DNA from: Enterobacteriaceae bacterium UBA2655
GTDB taxonomy: Bacteria > Pseudomonadota > Gammaproteobacteria > Enterobacterales > Enterobacteriaceae
Assembly (NCBI GenBank): GCA_002359495.1
Contig: DENB01000028.1
Coordinates: 275-20,653, forward strand
Reading direction: 5' to 3'
DNA: 20,379 nucleotides
The translations under genes and the position numbers were made by a program. This document shows, in pieces, positions 1-6,270 of this stretch (positions are counted from its first letter, which is position 1; each line of letters opens with the position of its first letter). The notes under the pieces were generated by a model. That model was not told the origin of the DNA, searched no databases, and saw nothing but the letters and a program-made list of their open reading frames with translations.

Positions 1-1
1 G

Positions 2-2500
2 GCGCAGCGCATGGATCTGGTGGCTTCGCAGCAGCGTCTGGCTACCGACCAAACCTTACAGGTGCGTCAGGCGTTGACCACGCTGCGCGAACAGTCGCAA
101 TGGCTCGGCGCCTCGAATTTGTTAGGCGAAGCGCTGCGCGCCCAAGTGGCGCGTCTGCCTGAAATGCCGAAATCGCAGCAGATTGATAATGATATGGGCC
201 AGCTGCGTGTGCAGCGGCTGAATTATGAGGACCTGCTGGAACGCCAGGGCGATCTGCGCAAGCAGAAGCAGCCCGATGGTCAGCCGCTCAGCAGCGAACA
301 AAGCCGCATTCTCGACGCGCAGCTGAAAACCCAGCGCGAGCTGCTGAATTCGCTGATCTCCGGCAGCGATACCCTGATTCTGGAGATCACCAAGCTGAAG
401 GTGGCGAATACCCAGCTGCAGGATGCTCTGACCGAGGTAAAAGAGGCGACGCACCGCTATCTGTTCTGGACCGCCGACGTCAGCCCGGTAAACCTGAGCT
501 TTCCGCTGGATGTCGTGCGCGATCTTTCTCGCCTGCTGTCGCTCGATACCCTCGGCCAGTTGGGAAAAGCGCTGGCGATGATATTCACCGGCAAAGAGAC
601 GGTGCTGCCGATTCTGGGCGCGCTGCTGCTGGTCGGTTTCAGCATCAGCTCCCGCCGTCACTATCGCGCTTTCCTCGATCGCGCCGCCAGCAAAGTCGGC
701 AAGGTGACTCAGGACCGTTTCCATCTGACGCTGCGCACCGTCTTCTGGTCGATTCTGGTGGCGCTGCCGCTGCCGGTGCTCTGGGCCGCGCTCGGCTATG
801 GACTGCAACACGCCTGGCCCTACCCGATCGCCGTGGCGATTGGCGACGGCATCACCGCCACCCTGCCCCTGCTGTGGGCCTTTATGATCAGCGCCGCTTT
901 CGCCCGGCCGCACGGCCTGTTTATTGTTCATTTCCGCTGGCCGCAAACGCGCGTGGCGCGCGCCATGCGTTATTACTCGTTGACCATCGGTCTGATCGTG
1001 CCGCTGATCATGCTGCTGATCGCCTTTGCGAATCAGGAGGATCGTCAGTTCTCCGCCACCCTCGGCCGCCTCTGTTTCATTATGATTTGCGGCGCGCTGA
1101 GCATCGTCACCGTTAGCCTGAAACGCGCCGGCATCCCGCTTTACCTGGACAAAGAGGGTAACGGCGACAACGTCGTGAACCGCATTTTGTGGAACCTGAT
1201 GATCGCTATTCCGCTGGTGGCCGCTTTCGCCTCCTGCATCGGTTATCTGGCGACGGCGCAGGCGCTGCTGGCGCGTCTGGAAACCTCGATGGCGATCTGG
1301 TTCCTGCTGCTGGTGATTTACCATATCATCCGGCGTTGGATGCTGATTCAACGTCGCCGCATCGCTTTCGATCGCGCCCGACAGCGGCGCGCCGAGATGC
1401 TGGCGAACCGCGCCCGCAGCGAAGAGGAAAAAGAGCCGACGACGCAAAACGGCGATGGCGTCGACATTGATGAGCCGATTATCGATCTTGACGCCATCAG
1501 CGCCCAGTCGCTGCGCCTGGTGCGCTCTATTCTCACCCTGATCGCGTTGGTTTCTGTGATCGCCCTCTGGTCGGAAATTCATTCCGCCTTCGGCTTCCTG
1601 GAGAACATTCGCTTATGGGACGCCAGCACCACGGTGCAGGGGGTAGAGAGCATTCAGCCGATCACCCTTGGCTCGGTGCTGATCGCCATTCTGGTGCTGA
1701 TTATCACCACGCAGCTGGTGCGCAACATGCCCGCGCTGCTGGAGCTGGCGCTGTTGCAGCACCTCAGCCTGACGCCGGGCACCGGCTACGCCATTACCAC
1801 GCTGACCAAATATCTGCTGATGCTGATCGGCGGTTTGCTGGGTTTCTCGCTGATCGGCATCGAATGGTCGAAACTGCAATGGCTGGTTGCCGCGCTCGGC
1901 GTAGGGCTGGGTTTTGGTTTGCAGGAGATTTTCGCCAACTTTATTTCCGGCCTGATTATTCTTTTTGAAAAGCCGATCCGCATCGGCGATACGGTCACCA
2001 TTCGCGACCTGACCGGCAGCATCACGCGCATCAATACGCGCGCCACCACCATTACCGACTGGGATCGCAAAGAGATTATCGTTCCCAACAAAGCCTTTAT
2101 TACCGAGCAGTTTGTTAACTGGTCGCTGTCCGATTCGGTCACGCGCGTGGTGCTGACGATTCCGGCGCCGGCGGACGTCAACAGCGAGGAAGTCACCAAC
2201 GTGCTGAAGCAGGCCGCCGCCCGCTGCAGCTACGTGCTGGAGACGCCGGCGCCGGAGGTGTTTTTGGTGGATCTGCAGCAGGGCATTCAGCTGTTTGAAC
2301 TGCGTATCCACGCGGCGGAAATGGGCCATCGCATGCCGCTGCGCCACGAGCTGCATCAGCTGATCCTGAGAGGATTTGCGGAGCACGGCATCGAGATGCC
2401 GTTCCCGCCTTTCCAGGTGCGGATGGAAACGCTCGGCAACAAAGCGTCTGCCACCAACGGCACGCCGAAAGGCAGAACTTTCCGTTCGGGCGGACTGTAA
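2..2500 (+). CDS. mscM: Miniconductance mechanosensitive channel MscM, 5'-truncated by window edge
   Basis: Inner-membrane mechanosensitive channel of the large MscK/MscM branch of the MscS family; it opens under membrane tension to protect against hypo-osmotic shock. The frame is open to base 2, so the Met at position 11 is internal. About 830 of roughly 1100 residues are present. Visible parts: a Gln/Leu-rich helical periplasmic region (first ~150 residues), about eleven hydrophobic segments, and the MscS core near bases 1890-2000 with the pore helix GLGFGLQEIFANF and the hallmark LFEKPIRIGDTV, followed by the cytoplasmic beta/alpha-beta vestibule. The tail (MPFPPFQVRME) and the opening segment (MDLVASQQR) match E. 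coli MscM (YjeP) as I recall it, not MscK. In E. coli the gene lies next to psd; here it converges on mdh. No frameshift is seen. The identification is strong; only the missing N-terminus (signal peptide and first ~280 residues) is unknown. Confidence 0.93.
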   Translation, partial: AQRMDLVASQQRLATDQTLQVRQALTTLREQSQWLGASNLLGEALRAQVARLPEMPKSQQIDNDMGQLRVQRLNYEDLLERQGDLRKQKQPDGQPLSSEQSRILDAQLKTQRELLNSLISGSDTLILEITKLKVANTQLQDALTEVKEATHRYLFWTADVSPVNLSFPLDVVRDLSRLLSLDTLGQLGKALAMIFTGKETVLPILGALLLVGFSISSRRHYRAFLDRAASKVGKVTQDRFHLTLRTVFWSILVALPLPVLWAALGYGLQHAWPYPIAVAIGDGITATLPLLWAFMISAAFARPHGLFIVHFRWPQTRVARAMRYYSLTIGLIVPLIMLLIAFANQEDRQFSATLGRLCFIMICGALSIVTVSLKRAGIPLYLDKEGNGDNVVNRILWNLMIAIPLVAAFASCIGYLATAQALLARLETSMAIWFLLLVIYHIIRRWMLIQRRRIAFDRARQRRAEMLANRARSEEEKEPTTQNGDGVDIDEPIIDLDAISAQSLRLVRSILTLIALVSVIALWSEIHSAFGFLENIRLWDASTTVQGVESIQPITLGSVLIAILVLIITTQLVRNMPALLELALLQHLSLTPGTGYAITTLTKYLLMLIGGLLGFSLIGIEWSKLQWLVAALGVGLGFGLQEIFANFISGLIILFEKPIRIGDTVTIRDLTGSITRINTRATTITDWDRKEIIVPNKAFITEQFVNWSLSDSVTRVVLTIPAPADVNSEEVTNVLKQAAARCSYVLETPAPEVFLVDLQQGIQLFELRIHAAEMGHRMPLRHELHQLILRGFAEHGIEMPFPPFQVRMETLGNKASATNGTPKGRTFRSGGL

Positions 2501-2510
2501 GCGCCAGCAA

Positions 2511-2535
2511 AAAGCCCGGCGCGTCGCCGGGCTTT
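2511..2535. terminator. Bidirectional rho-independent terminator between mscM and mdh
   Basis: A perfect 10-bp stem (2511-2520 with 2526-2535) and a 5-nt loop, GC-rich in the middle and closed by A/T pairs. It gives a short T tract on the + strand and a run of five T on the - strand. It lies 10 nt after the mscM stop and about 28 nt after the mdh stop, so it can serve both convergent genes. Confidence 0.8.
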
Positions 2536-2562
2536 TGTCAAAGTACGTGATGGTTAACGCCG

Positions 2563-3501
2563 CTATGCCTTCATAAACTCTTCGCCCTGCGCGATATCTT
2601 TTTTCAGCGTCTCCAGCATGCCGTCCAGCGCCTGCTGTTCAAACGCGCTCAGCTCGCCGATCGGCCTGCGCTCGGCGATGCCGTCTTTACCTAACAGCAG
2701 CGGCTGCGAGAAGAAACGGGCATGTTCCCCGTCGCCTTCGACATAGGCGCACTCCACAACGTTGCTTTCGCCCTGTAACGCGCGCACCAGAGAGAGACCG
2801 AAACGCGCCGCCGCCTGGCCCATCGAAAGCGTGGCGGAGCCGCCGCCCGCCTTGGCTTCCACCACTTCGGTACCGGCATTTTGAATACGTTTGGTCAGAT
2901 CGATAACTTCCTGTTTGCTAAAGCTGACGCCCTCGACCTGCGACAGCAGCGGTAGAATAGTCACCCCGGAGTGACCGCCCACTACCGGTACGTTAATCTC
3001 TTCCGGAGATTTGCCTTTCAGTTCGGCGACAAAGGTGCTGGCGCGAATCAAATCCAGCGTCGTGACGCCGAAAAGGCGGTTCTTATCGTAGACGCCCGCT
3101 TTTTTCAGCACTTCCGCCGCAATCGGCACCGTGGTGTTCACCGGGTTGGTGATGACGCCGATCAACGCGTGCGGCGCCGTCGCCGCCACCTGTTGCAGCA
3201 GGTTGCGCACAATGCCGGCGTTGACATTGAACAGGTCGGAACGGTCCATACCAGGTTTACGCGCGACGCCGGCGGAGATCAGCACCACATCGGCGCCCTG
3301 TAGCGCCGGGGTAGCGTCTTCACCGCTAAAGCCGTCAATTTTTACCGCAGTGGGAATATGGCTGAGATCCACAGCCACGCCCGGCGTAACCGGCGCGATA
3401 TCGTAAAGGGAGAGTTCTGAACCCGCAGGCAGTTGGGTTTTTAGCAGAAGCGCAAGCGCCTGACCGATGCCGCCAGCGGCGCCGAGGACTGCAACTTTCA
3501 T
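2563..3501 (-). CDS. mdh: Malate dehydrogenase (NAD+)
   Basis: Cytoplasmic TCA-cycle enzyme interconverting malate and oxaloacetate with NAD+/NADH. The 312-residue length equals E. coli Mdh. The N-terminal Rossmann loop GAAGGIG (residues 7-13) binds NAD. Substrate arginines R81 and R87 (ARKPGMDR), R153 (LDLIRAS), Asp150 and proton-relay His177 (GGHSG) are all present at E. coli numbering. I chose the ATG at 3501 over an in-frame ATG 15 codons upstream because it gives the family N-terminus [11 protein letters not shown] and has an AAGGAG Shine-Dalgarno six bases before it. It is monocistronic, convergent with mscM and divergent from argR. In E. coli mdh is under ArcA and CRP control; I see no convincing operator for either here. 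A weak sigma70-like promoter is listed separately. Confidence 0.98.
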   Translation of the reverse strand: MKVAVLGAAGGIGQALALLLKTQLPAGSELSLYDIAPVTPGVAVDLSHIPTAVKIDGFSGEDATPALQGADVVLISAGVARKPGMDRSDLFNVNAGIVRNLLQQVAATAPHALIGVITNPVNTTVPIAAEVLKKAGVYDKNRLFGVTTLDLIRASTFVAELKGKSPEEINVPVVGGHSGVTILPLLSQVEGVSFSKQEVIDLTKRIQNAGTEVVEAKAGGGSATLSMGQAAARFGLSLVRALQGESNVVECAYVEGDGEHARFFSQPLLLGKDGIAERRPIGELSAFEQQALDGMLETLKKDIAQGEEFMKA

Positions 3502-3611
3502 CCTATACTCCTTATCAGGGTGGACAGAGAAATGCCGGGAATCCATGAGGTTACGACCTTAATCAACTTCTCCGGAGATGACGAGCACTCTCTATTCAAT
3601 TTGCGTACTGC

Positions 3612-3628
3612 CGCACTGTTTCAGTGCG
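3612..3628. repeat. Perfect 7-bp inverted repeat in the mdh leader region
   Basis: CGCACTG and CAGTGCG arms around a TTT loop. It lies about 110 nt upstream of the mdh start, downstream of the candidate mdh promoter, so it would form a small hairpin in the mdh 5' leader. No T tract follows on either strand, so it is not a terminator. It may be a leader structure or a protein site; the function is unknown. Confidence 0.4.
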
Positions 3629-3708
3629 TGCCCCGCAATAAAACCTGAAATCCCGAATGATCGTTGACGTAACGGCATGCAAACGCTGTATCGGCGATGA
3701 ACTTATTT

Positions 3709-3737
3709 TATCTTTTACCCTTCCAATAATATAACAA
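3709..3737 (-). promoter_or_regulatory. Candidate sigma70 promoter for mdh (weak)
   Basis: On the - strand, TTGTTA (3732-3737) and AAGATA (3709-3714) are separated by exactly 17 bp in an AT-rich stretch. The start would lie near 3701, giving a leader of about 200 nt. The -10 match is poor, so this is only a candidate. Confidence 0.3.
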
Positions 3738-3773
3738 GTCTGCAACCTTTGCCGCGCGCCGCGCGCGTGGTTT

Positions 3774-3802
3774 TTGGCCTGGGTGAAAAAGTTTGCTAGA
3801 AT
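3774..3802 (+). promoter_or_regulatory. Candidate upstream promoter reading toward argR
   Basis: TTGGCC (3774-3779), a 17-bp spacer and TAGAAT (3797-3802), the latter with an extended -10 TG two bases before it. It would start transcription about 115 nt before argR, upstream of the ARG boxes. It could be a second argR promoter. Sequence match only. Confidence 0.4.
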
Positions 3803-3843
3803 CCCTGCCCGCCTGCCGCCATACCCTGATCCTCCCGGAACAG

Positions 3844-3881
3844 ATTGCATAAAAATTCATTTAAATGCATAATAATTTATC
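3844..3881. promoter_or_regulatory. Tandem ARG boxes (ArgR operator)
   Basis: Two 18-bp boxes, 3844-3861 and 3864-3881, separated by 2 bp. Against the ARG box pattern wnTnAATwwwwATTnAnw, the first differs only at position 5. The second differs at position 5 and at the last position. Paired boxes about 2-3 bp apart are the known binding unit for an ArgR hexamer with arginine. They overlap the argR promoter. Confidence 0.8.
3845..3873 (+). promoter_or_regulatory. argR promoter (sigma70)
   Basis: TTGCAT (3845-3850), a 17-bp spacer and CATAAT (3868-3873), predicting a start near 3880 and a leader of about 45 nt. The -35 lies inside the first ARG box and the -10 inside the second, so bound ArgR would occlude RNA polymerase. 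This fits the known autorepression of argR in enterics. Confidence 0.7.
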
Positions 3882-3923
3882 TGCCGCGGCGGGTTTTGGT
3901 CAATTTTCCCTTATTATTGGTAG

Positions 3924-4397
<474 letters not shown>

Positions 4398-4409
4398 ATC
4401 CCGTTTTTA

Positions 4410-4434
4410 TTACCGGCGGATAACCTGCCGGTAA
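4410..4434 (+). terminator. Hairpin after argR, probable terminator
   Basis: A perfect 8-bp stem TTACCGGC/GCCGGTAA with a 9-nt loop that can close further (GG with CC), 13 nt after the argR stop. The following sequence is pyrimidine-rich and has a T5 run 14 nt later rather than directly. It is therefore a weaker terminator, or a hairpin that stabilises the 3' end. Confidence 0.55.
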
Positions 4435-4794
4435 CCTCCTCTTCTGTTTTTCACCTTTGTCGAATTTATCATTTATCTTTTATTTTCAATATATTAGCTC
4501 TAATACCCGCCATAGCTTCGCTGCTTTATAATGGTCGGTTCTTCTGACCAATAGCTGCCTGAACAGCATTTTGCACTGATATACATTTAGCAAGCAGCCT
4601 CATTCACCGATACCAAACCCCATTCCAGCGTTATCGCCTGAAGATTTTCGCACAAAAAGATAATGAGATTTATGTAACTGTTTTTACAGGAAAATAACAG
4701 AGTAGTGGTAAGGTATAAGCGTTTTTTATAACTCTAAGTTATTAAAAAATGGTTTCAGCACGAAGCATAACAACAAAATATTATTAGCGAATTA

Positions 4795-4823
4795 TTAATT
4801 TCGCACGTTATTAGATCTATACT
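4795..4823 (+). promoter_or_regulatory. Candidate promoter for the first yhcN-like gene
   Basis: TTAATT (4795-4800), a 17-bp spacer and TATACT (4818-4823), predicting a start near 4830 and a 55-nt leader. The -35 is poor and the -10 good. The predicted start falls on the CRP-type palindrome. Confidence 0.4.
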
Positions 4824-4829
4824 TCTTTT

Positions 4830-4845
4830 CGTGATGCAAATCACA
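4830..4845. promoter_or_regulatory. CRP-type binding site before the yhcN-like genes
   Basis: CGTGA-TGCAAA-TCACA matches the CRP consensus TGTGA-N6-TCACA at 9 of 10 conserved positions and contains the full inner palindrome GTGAT-N4-ATCAC. Its centre is 47 nt before the ATG. If the promoter at 4795-4823 is correct, the site overlaps the transcription start, which would fit repression rather than activation. FNR sites have TTGAT arms, so CRP fits better. Confidence 0.6.
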
Positions 4846-4884
4846 GCGAACAATAAGAGAAAAACAGTAGACGAGGAAAAATTC

Positions 4885-5148
4885 ATGAAAGTTAAAACTG
4901 CCATAGCAACCCTTAGCGTTCTTTCAGCACTGTCATTTGGCGCTTTTGCCGCAGAATCCGTTACCGCCCAGCAGGCGCAGAATTTACAGCCGGCAGGCAC
5001 CATCAGCGTCAGCGGCGTGGCTGGCGCGCCAATGGATATCCGACAGCAGCTGAACGATAAGGCCGATCAGCAAGGCGCTAAAGCCTGGCGCGTCATTGAG
5101 GCTTATAACAACGGCAACTACCACGCTACCGCCGCGATTTATAAATAA
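4885..5148 (+). CDS. yhcN: YhcN-type DUF1471 (BhsA/McbA family) periplasmic stress protein, copy 1
   Basis: 87-residue secreted protein of the DUF1471 family (YhcN, BhsA, McbA, YdgH), small periplasmic proteins linked in E. coli to acid, peroxide and envelope stress and to biofilm behaviour; the molecular function is not settled. A signal peptide (residues 1-22, hydrophobic core, likely cut after AFA) is followed by a ~65-residue mature domain ending NYHATAAIYK. I placed the start at 4885, 18 codons inside the longer open frame, because it begins the signal peptide and has GAGGA just upstream. The length equals E. coli YhcN and the position after argR matches E. coli yhcN. In a hand alignment the mature part shares 40 of 65 residues with copy 3. 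The promoter and a CRP-type site lie immediately upstream. Confidence 0.92.
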   Translation: MKVKTAIATLSVLSALSFGAFAAESVTAQQAQNLQPAGTISVSGVAGAPMDIRQQLNDKADQQGAKAWRVIEAYNNGNYHATAAIYK

Positions 5149-5171
5149 GTTTTCGACCGTATTCGGACTCA

Positions 5172-5190
5172 GGCAGCCCGCCCGGCTGCC
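5172..5190 (+). other. Hairpin between yhcN-like copies 1 and 2
   Basis: Perfect 7-bp stem GGCAGCC/GGCTGCC with a 5-nt loop, 23 nt after the stop of copy 1. No T tract follows, so it looks like an mRNA stability or partial attenuation element inside a tricistronic transcript rather than a full terminator. Confidence 0.5.
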
Positions 5191-5217
5191 ATCACAACAT
5201 TTTCAGAAGAGTGAATG

Positions 5218-5490
5218 ATGAAAACCAAATTTGCTATCGCCGCACTCAGTCTGGCTTCCGTTATTTCTTTCGGCGCCAGCGCCGCCAGCCTGGTCAGCAA
5301 TGAAGAGGCGCAGCACGGCAACCTGCAATCGATGAATCAGACCATCAGCGTAAGCGGTAATGATGGCGACCAGACCAACATTCGGCAGGCGCTATCTGCC
5401 AAAGCGGATGCGCAGGGCGCCGGTCACTATCGCATCATCGAAAGCCATTTCGACGACGCCTATCACGTGACCGCCGAACTCTATAAATAA
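5218..5490 (+). CDS. YhcN-type DUF1471 periplasmic protein, copy 2 (divergent)
   Basis: 90-residue DUF1471 protein with a signal peptide (residues 1-23, ending ASA before ASLV) and a mature domain that keeps the family endings DAQGAGHYRIIES and YHVTAELYK. It is the most divergent of the three: a two-residue insertion (HG) near the mature N-terminus, loss of the NLQPAGT element shared by copies 1 and 3, and more acidic residues. Two adjacent ATGs exist (5215, 5218). I prefer 5218 because the AGAAGAG Shine-Dalgarno then sits about six bases away. It lies 69 nt after copy 1 and 103 nt before copy 3 with no terminator between, so co-transcription is likely. It may be a specialised paralogue. Confidence 0.88.
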   Translation: MKTKFAIAALSLASVISFGASAASLVSNEEAQHGNLQSMNQTISVSGNDGDQTNIRQALSAKADAQGAGHYRIIESHFDDAYHVTAELYK

Positions 5491-5593
5491 TCAACCGACC
5501 CGGACGCATCTTACCCGCCGCCCGGAAATTGAATCGACGACCCGCTTTTCCGCACTAAACCGCAGGTTGTTGATTGTAATGAGGAGACGAATT

Positions 5594-5857
5594 ATGAAAA
5601 TCAAAGCAACCATCGCAACAGTCAGCCTGCTCTCTGTTATGGCGTTCGGCGCTTCAGCCGCCCAGCTGGTTACCAACGAGAGCGCGCAAAATCTGCAGCC
5701 TGCGGGAACAGTCACCATCAGCGGTACGGCCGGTGCGCCAATGGATTACCGCGCTCAGCTGTCACAGAAAGCTGACGAGCAGGGCGCCAGCGCCTATAAA
5801 ATTATCGAGGCGCGTACCGGCGATAACTATCACATGACGGCTCAGCTTTATAAGTAA
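5594..5857 (+). CDS. YhcN-type DUF1471 periplasmic protein, copy 3
   Basis: 87-residue DUF1471 protein. Signal peptide MKIKATIATVSLLSVMAFGASA, then a mature domain whose C-terminal half (GASAYKIIEARTGDNYH, MTAQLYK) is the closest of the three to E. coli YhcN as I recall it. The start at 5594 follows a strong GAGGAG seven bases upstream; the longer open frame from 5567 would disrupt the signal peptide. It is the last gene of the trio and is followed by a strong terminator. Copies 1 and 3 are the closest pair, so the middle gene is the outlier. By sequence copy 3, not copy 1, could be the true yhcN orthologue, though copy 1 holds the position after argR. Confidence 0.92.
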   Translation: MKIKATIATVSLLSVMAFGASAAQLVTNESAQNLQPAGTVTISGTAGAPMDYRAQLSQKADEQGASAYKIIEARTGDNYHMTAQLYK

Positions 5858-5861
5858 TTCC

Positions 5862-5879
5862 TCGTCAGCTGCCTGACGA
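5862..5879. other. Small hairpin just after yhcN-like copy 3
   Basis: Perfect 7-bp stem TCGTCAG/CTGACGA with a 4-nt loop, starting 4 nt after the stop codon and 7 nt before the main terminator. It is probably a 3'-end stabilising structure. Confidence 0.45.
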
Positions 5880-5886
5880 ACCCTTC

Positions 5887-5911
5887 GGCCCCGCTCGCCG
5901 GGGCCTTTTTT
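5887..5911 (+). terminator. Strong rho-independent terminator of the yhcN-like cluster
   Basis: Perfect 7-bp GC stem GGCCCCG/CGGGGCC (5887-5893 with 5899-5905), 5-nt loop, followed directly by TTTTTT (5906-5911). It separates the + strand trio from the convergent yhcO, whose stop is 15 nt further on. Confidence 0.92.
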
Positions 5912-5925
5912 AGCCGTGAAGTTCG

Positions 5926-6195
5926 CTACTGCACATTAAAGCGGAGCTGGCCTTCCAGCTCCTCTTCCGCTTCCTCAAACAGCAGTATCAAGGCACCATA
6001 GCGCCGACTCTGCCCTTTGCCCAGATTGACGAACTCAATAGCCAGCGGCAAAGACAACGCGCTGCCTGTAACCACCTCCCACAACCCATCCAGATCGTTG
6101 ATCGCCCAGTCGAATAACGCGAACCGCTCGCTGAACTGACGGTAAAAATGGGACTGATCGACGATTTCATTAAAATCAAAACGTTCTGTTCGCAT
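5926..6195 (-). CDS. yhcO: Barstar-family protein YhcO
   Basis: 89-residue cytoplasmic protein of the barstar (ribonuclease inhibitor) family, as E. coli YhcO (about 90 residues). Visible family features are the LDGLWEVV segment (barstar Asp/Trp helix region), the [11 protein letters not shown] strand and the C-terminal [20 protein letters not shown]. Barstar of Bacillus inhibits barnase, but no barnase-type RNase is present in this window and the partner of enteric YhcO is not established. The start at 6195 has a strong AGGAGG nine bases upstream. It lies 75 nt after the aldehyde dehydrogenase on the same strand with an intervening hairpin (stem 6217-6224 with 6239-6246, no T tract), so readthrough from that gene is possible. 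It is convergent with the yhcN-like genes. Confidence 0.92.
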   Translation of the reverse strand: MRTERFDFNEIVDQSHFYRQFSERFALFDWAINDLDGLWEVVTGSALSLPLAIEFVNLGKGQSRRYGALILLFEEAEEELEGQLRFNVQ

Positions 6196-6216
6196 GCTGT
6201 CGGCCCTCCTGTCCCT

Positions 6217-6246
6217 GCGTCAGGCGGCAAATCGCCCTCCTGACGC
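6217..6246 (-). other. Hairpin between gabD-like gene and yhcO
   Basis: Perfect 8-bp arms GCGTCAGG and CCTGACGC with a 14-nt loop that can form an inner GGC/GCC pair. No T tract on the - strand, so it is not a simple terminator; it may mark RNA processing or partial attenuation between the two genes. Confidence 0.4.
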
Positions 6247-6270
6247 CGATCGTTTATGCGCCGGCTCCTG

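Larger units (their letters stand above)
4398..4884. other. AT-rich intergenic region upstream of the yhcN-like cluster
   Basis: 487 nt with no supported gene. After the argR hairpin, roughly 4440-4860 is clearly more AT-rich than the surrounding coding DNA, with A and T tracts (for example near 4445-4500, 4675-4800). It contains a lone TATAAT at 4527-4532 without a matching -35, and near its end the yhcN-like promoter candidate and a CRP-type palindrome. No convincing small RNA (promoter plus terminator pair) can be drawn by eye. Confidence 0.6.

Noticed and set aside
122..1582. Long antisense open frame (486 codons) opposite mscM
   Set aside because: Arg/Gln/His-rich composition with no recognisable domain, lying entirely over a well conserved coding frame; a typical GC-rich shadow.
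1613..2386. Second antisense open frame opposite the MscS domain of mscM
   Set aside because: Same shadow composition (Gln/His/Arg-rich) and no independent start signals.
3596..3850. Short - strand open frame in the mdh-argR gap
   Set aside because: Overlaps promoter elements, no family resemblance, no Shine-Dalgarno of note.
4527..4532. Perfect TATAAT in the argR-yhcN gap
   Set aside because: No -35 match at 16-18 bp upstream and no TG extension; expected by chance in AT-rich DNA.
4398..4884. Possible small RNA gene or riboswitch in the long gap
   Set aside because: No paired promoter and intrinsic terminator, and no structured conserved motif recognisable by eye.
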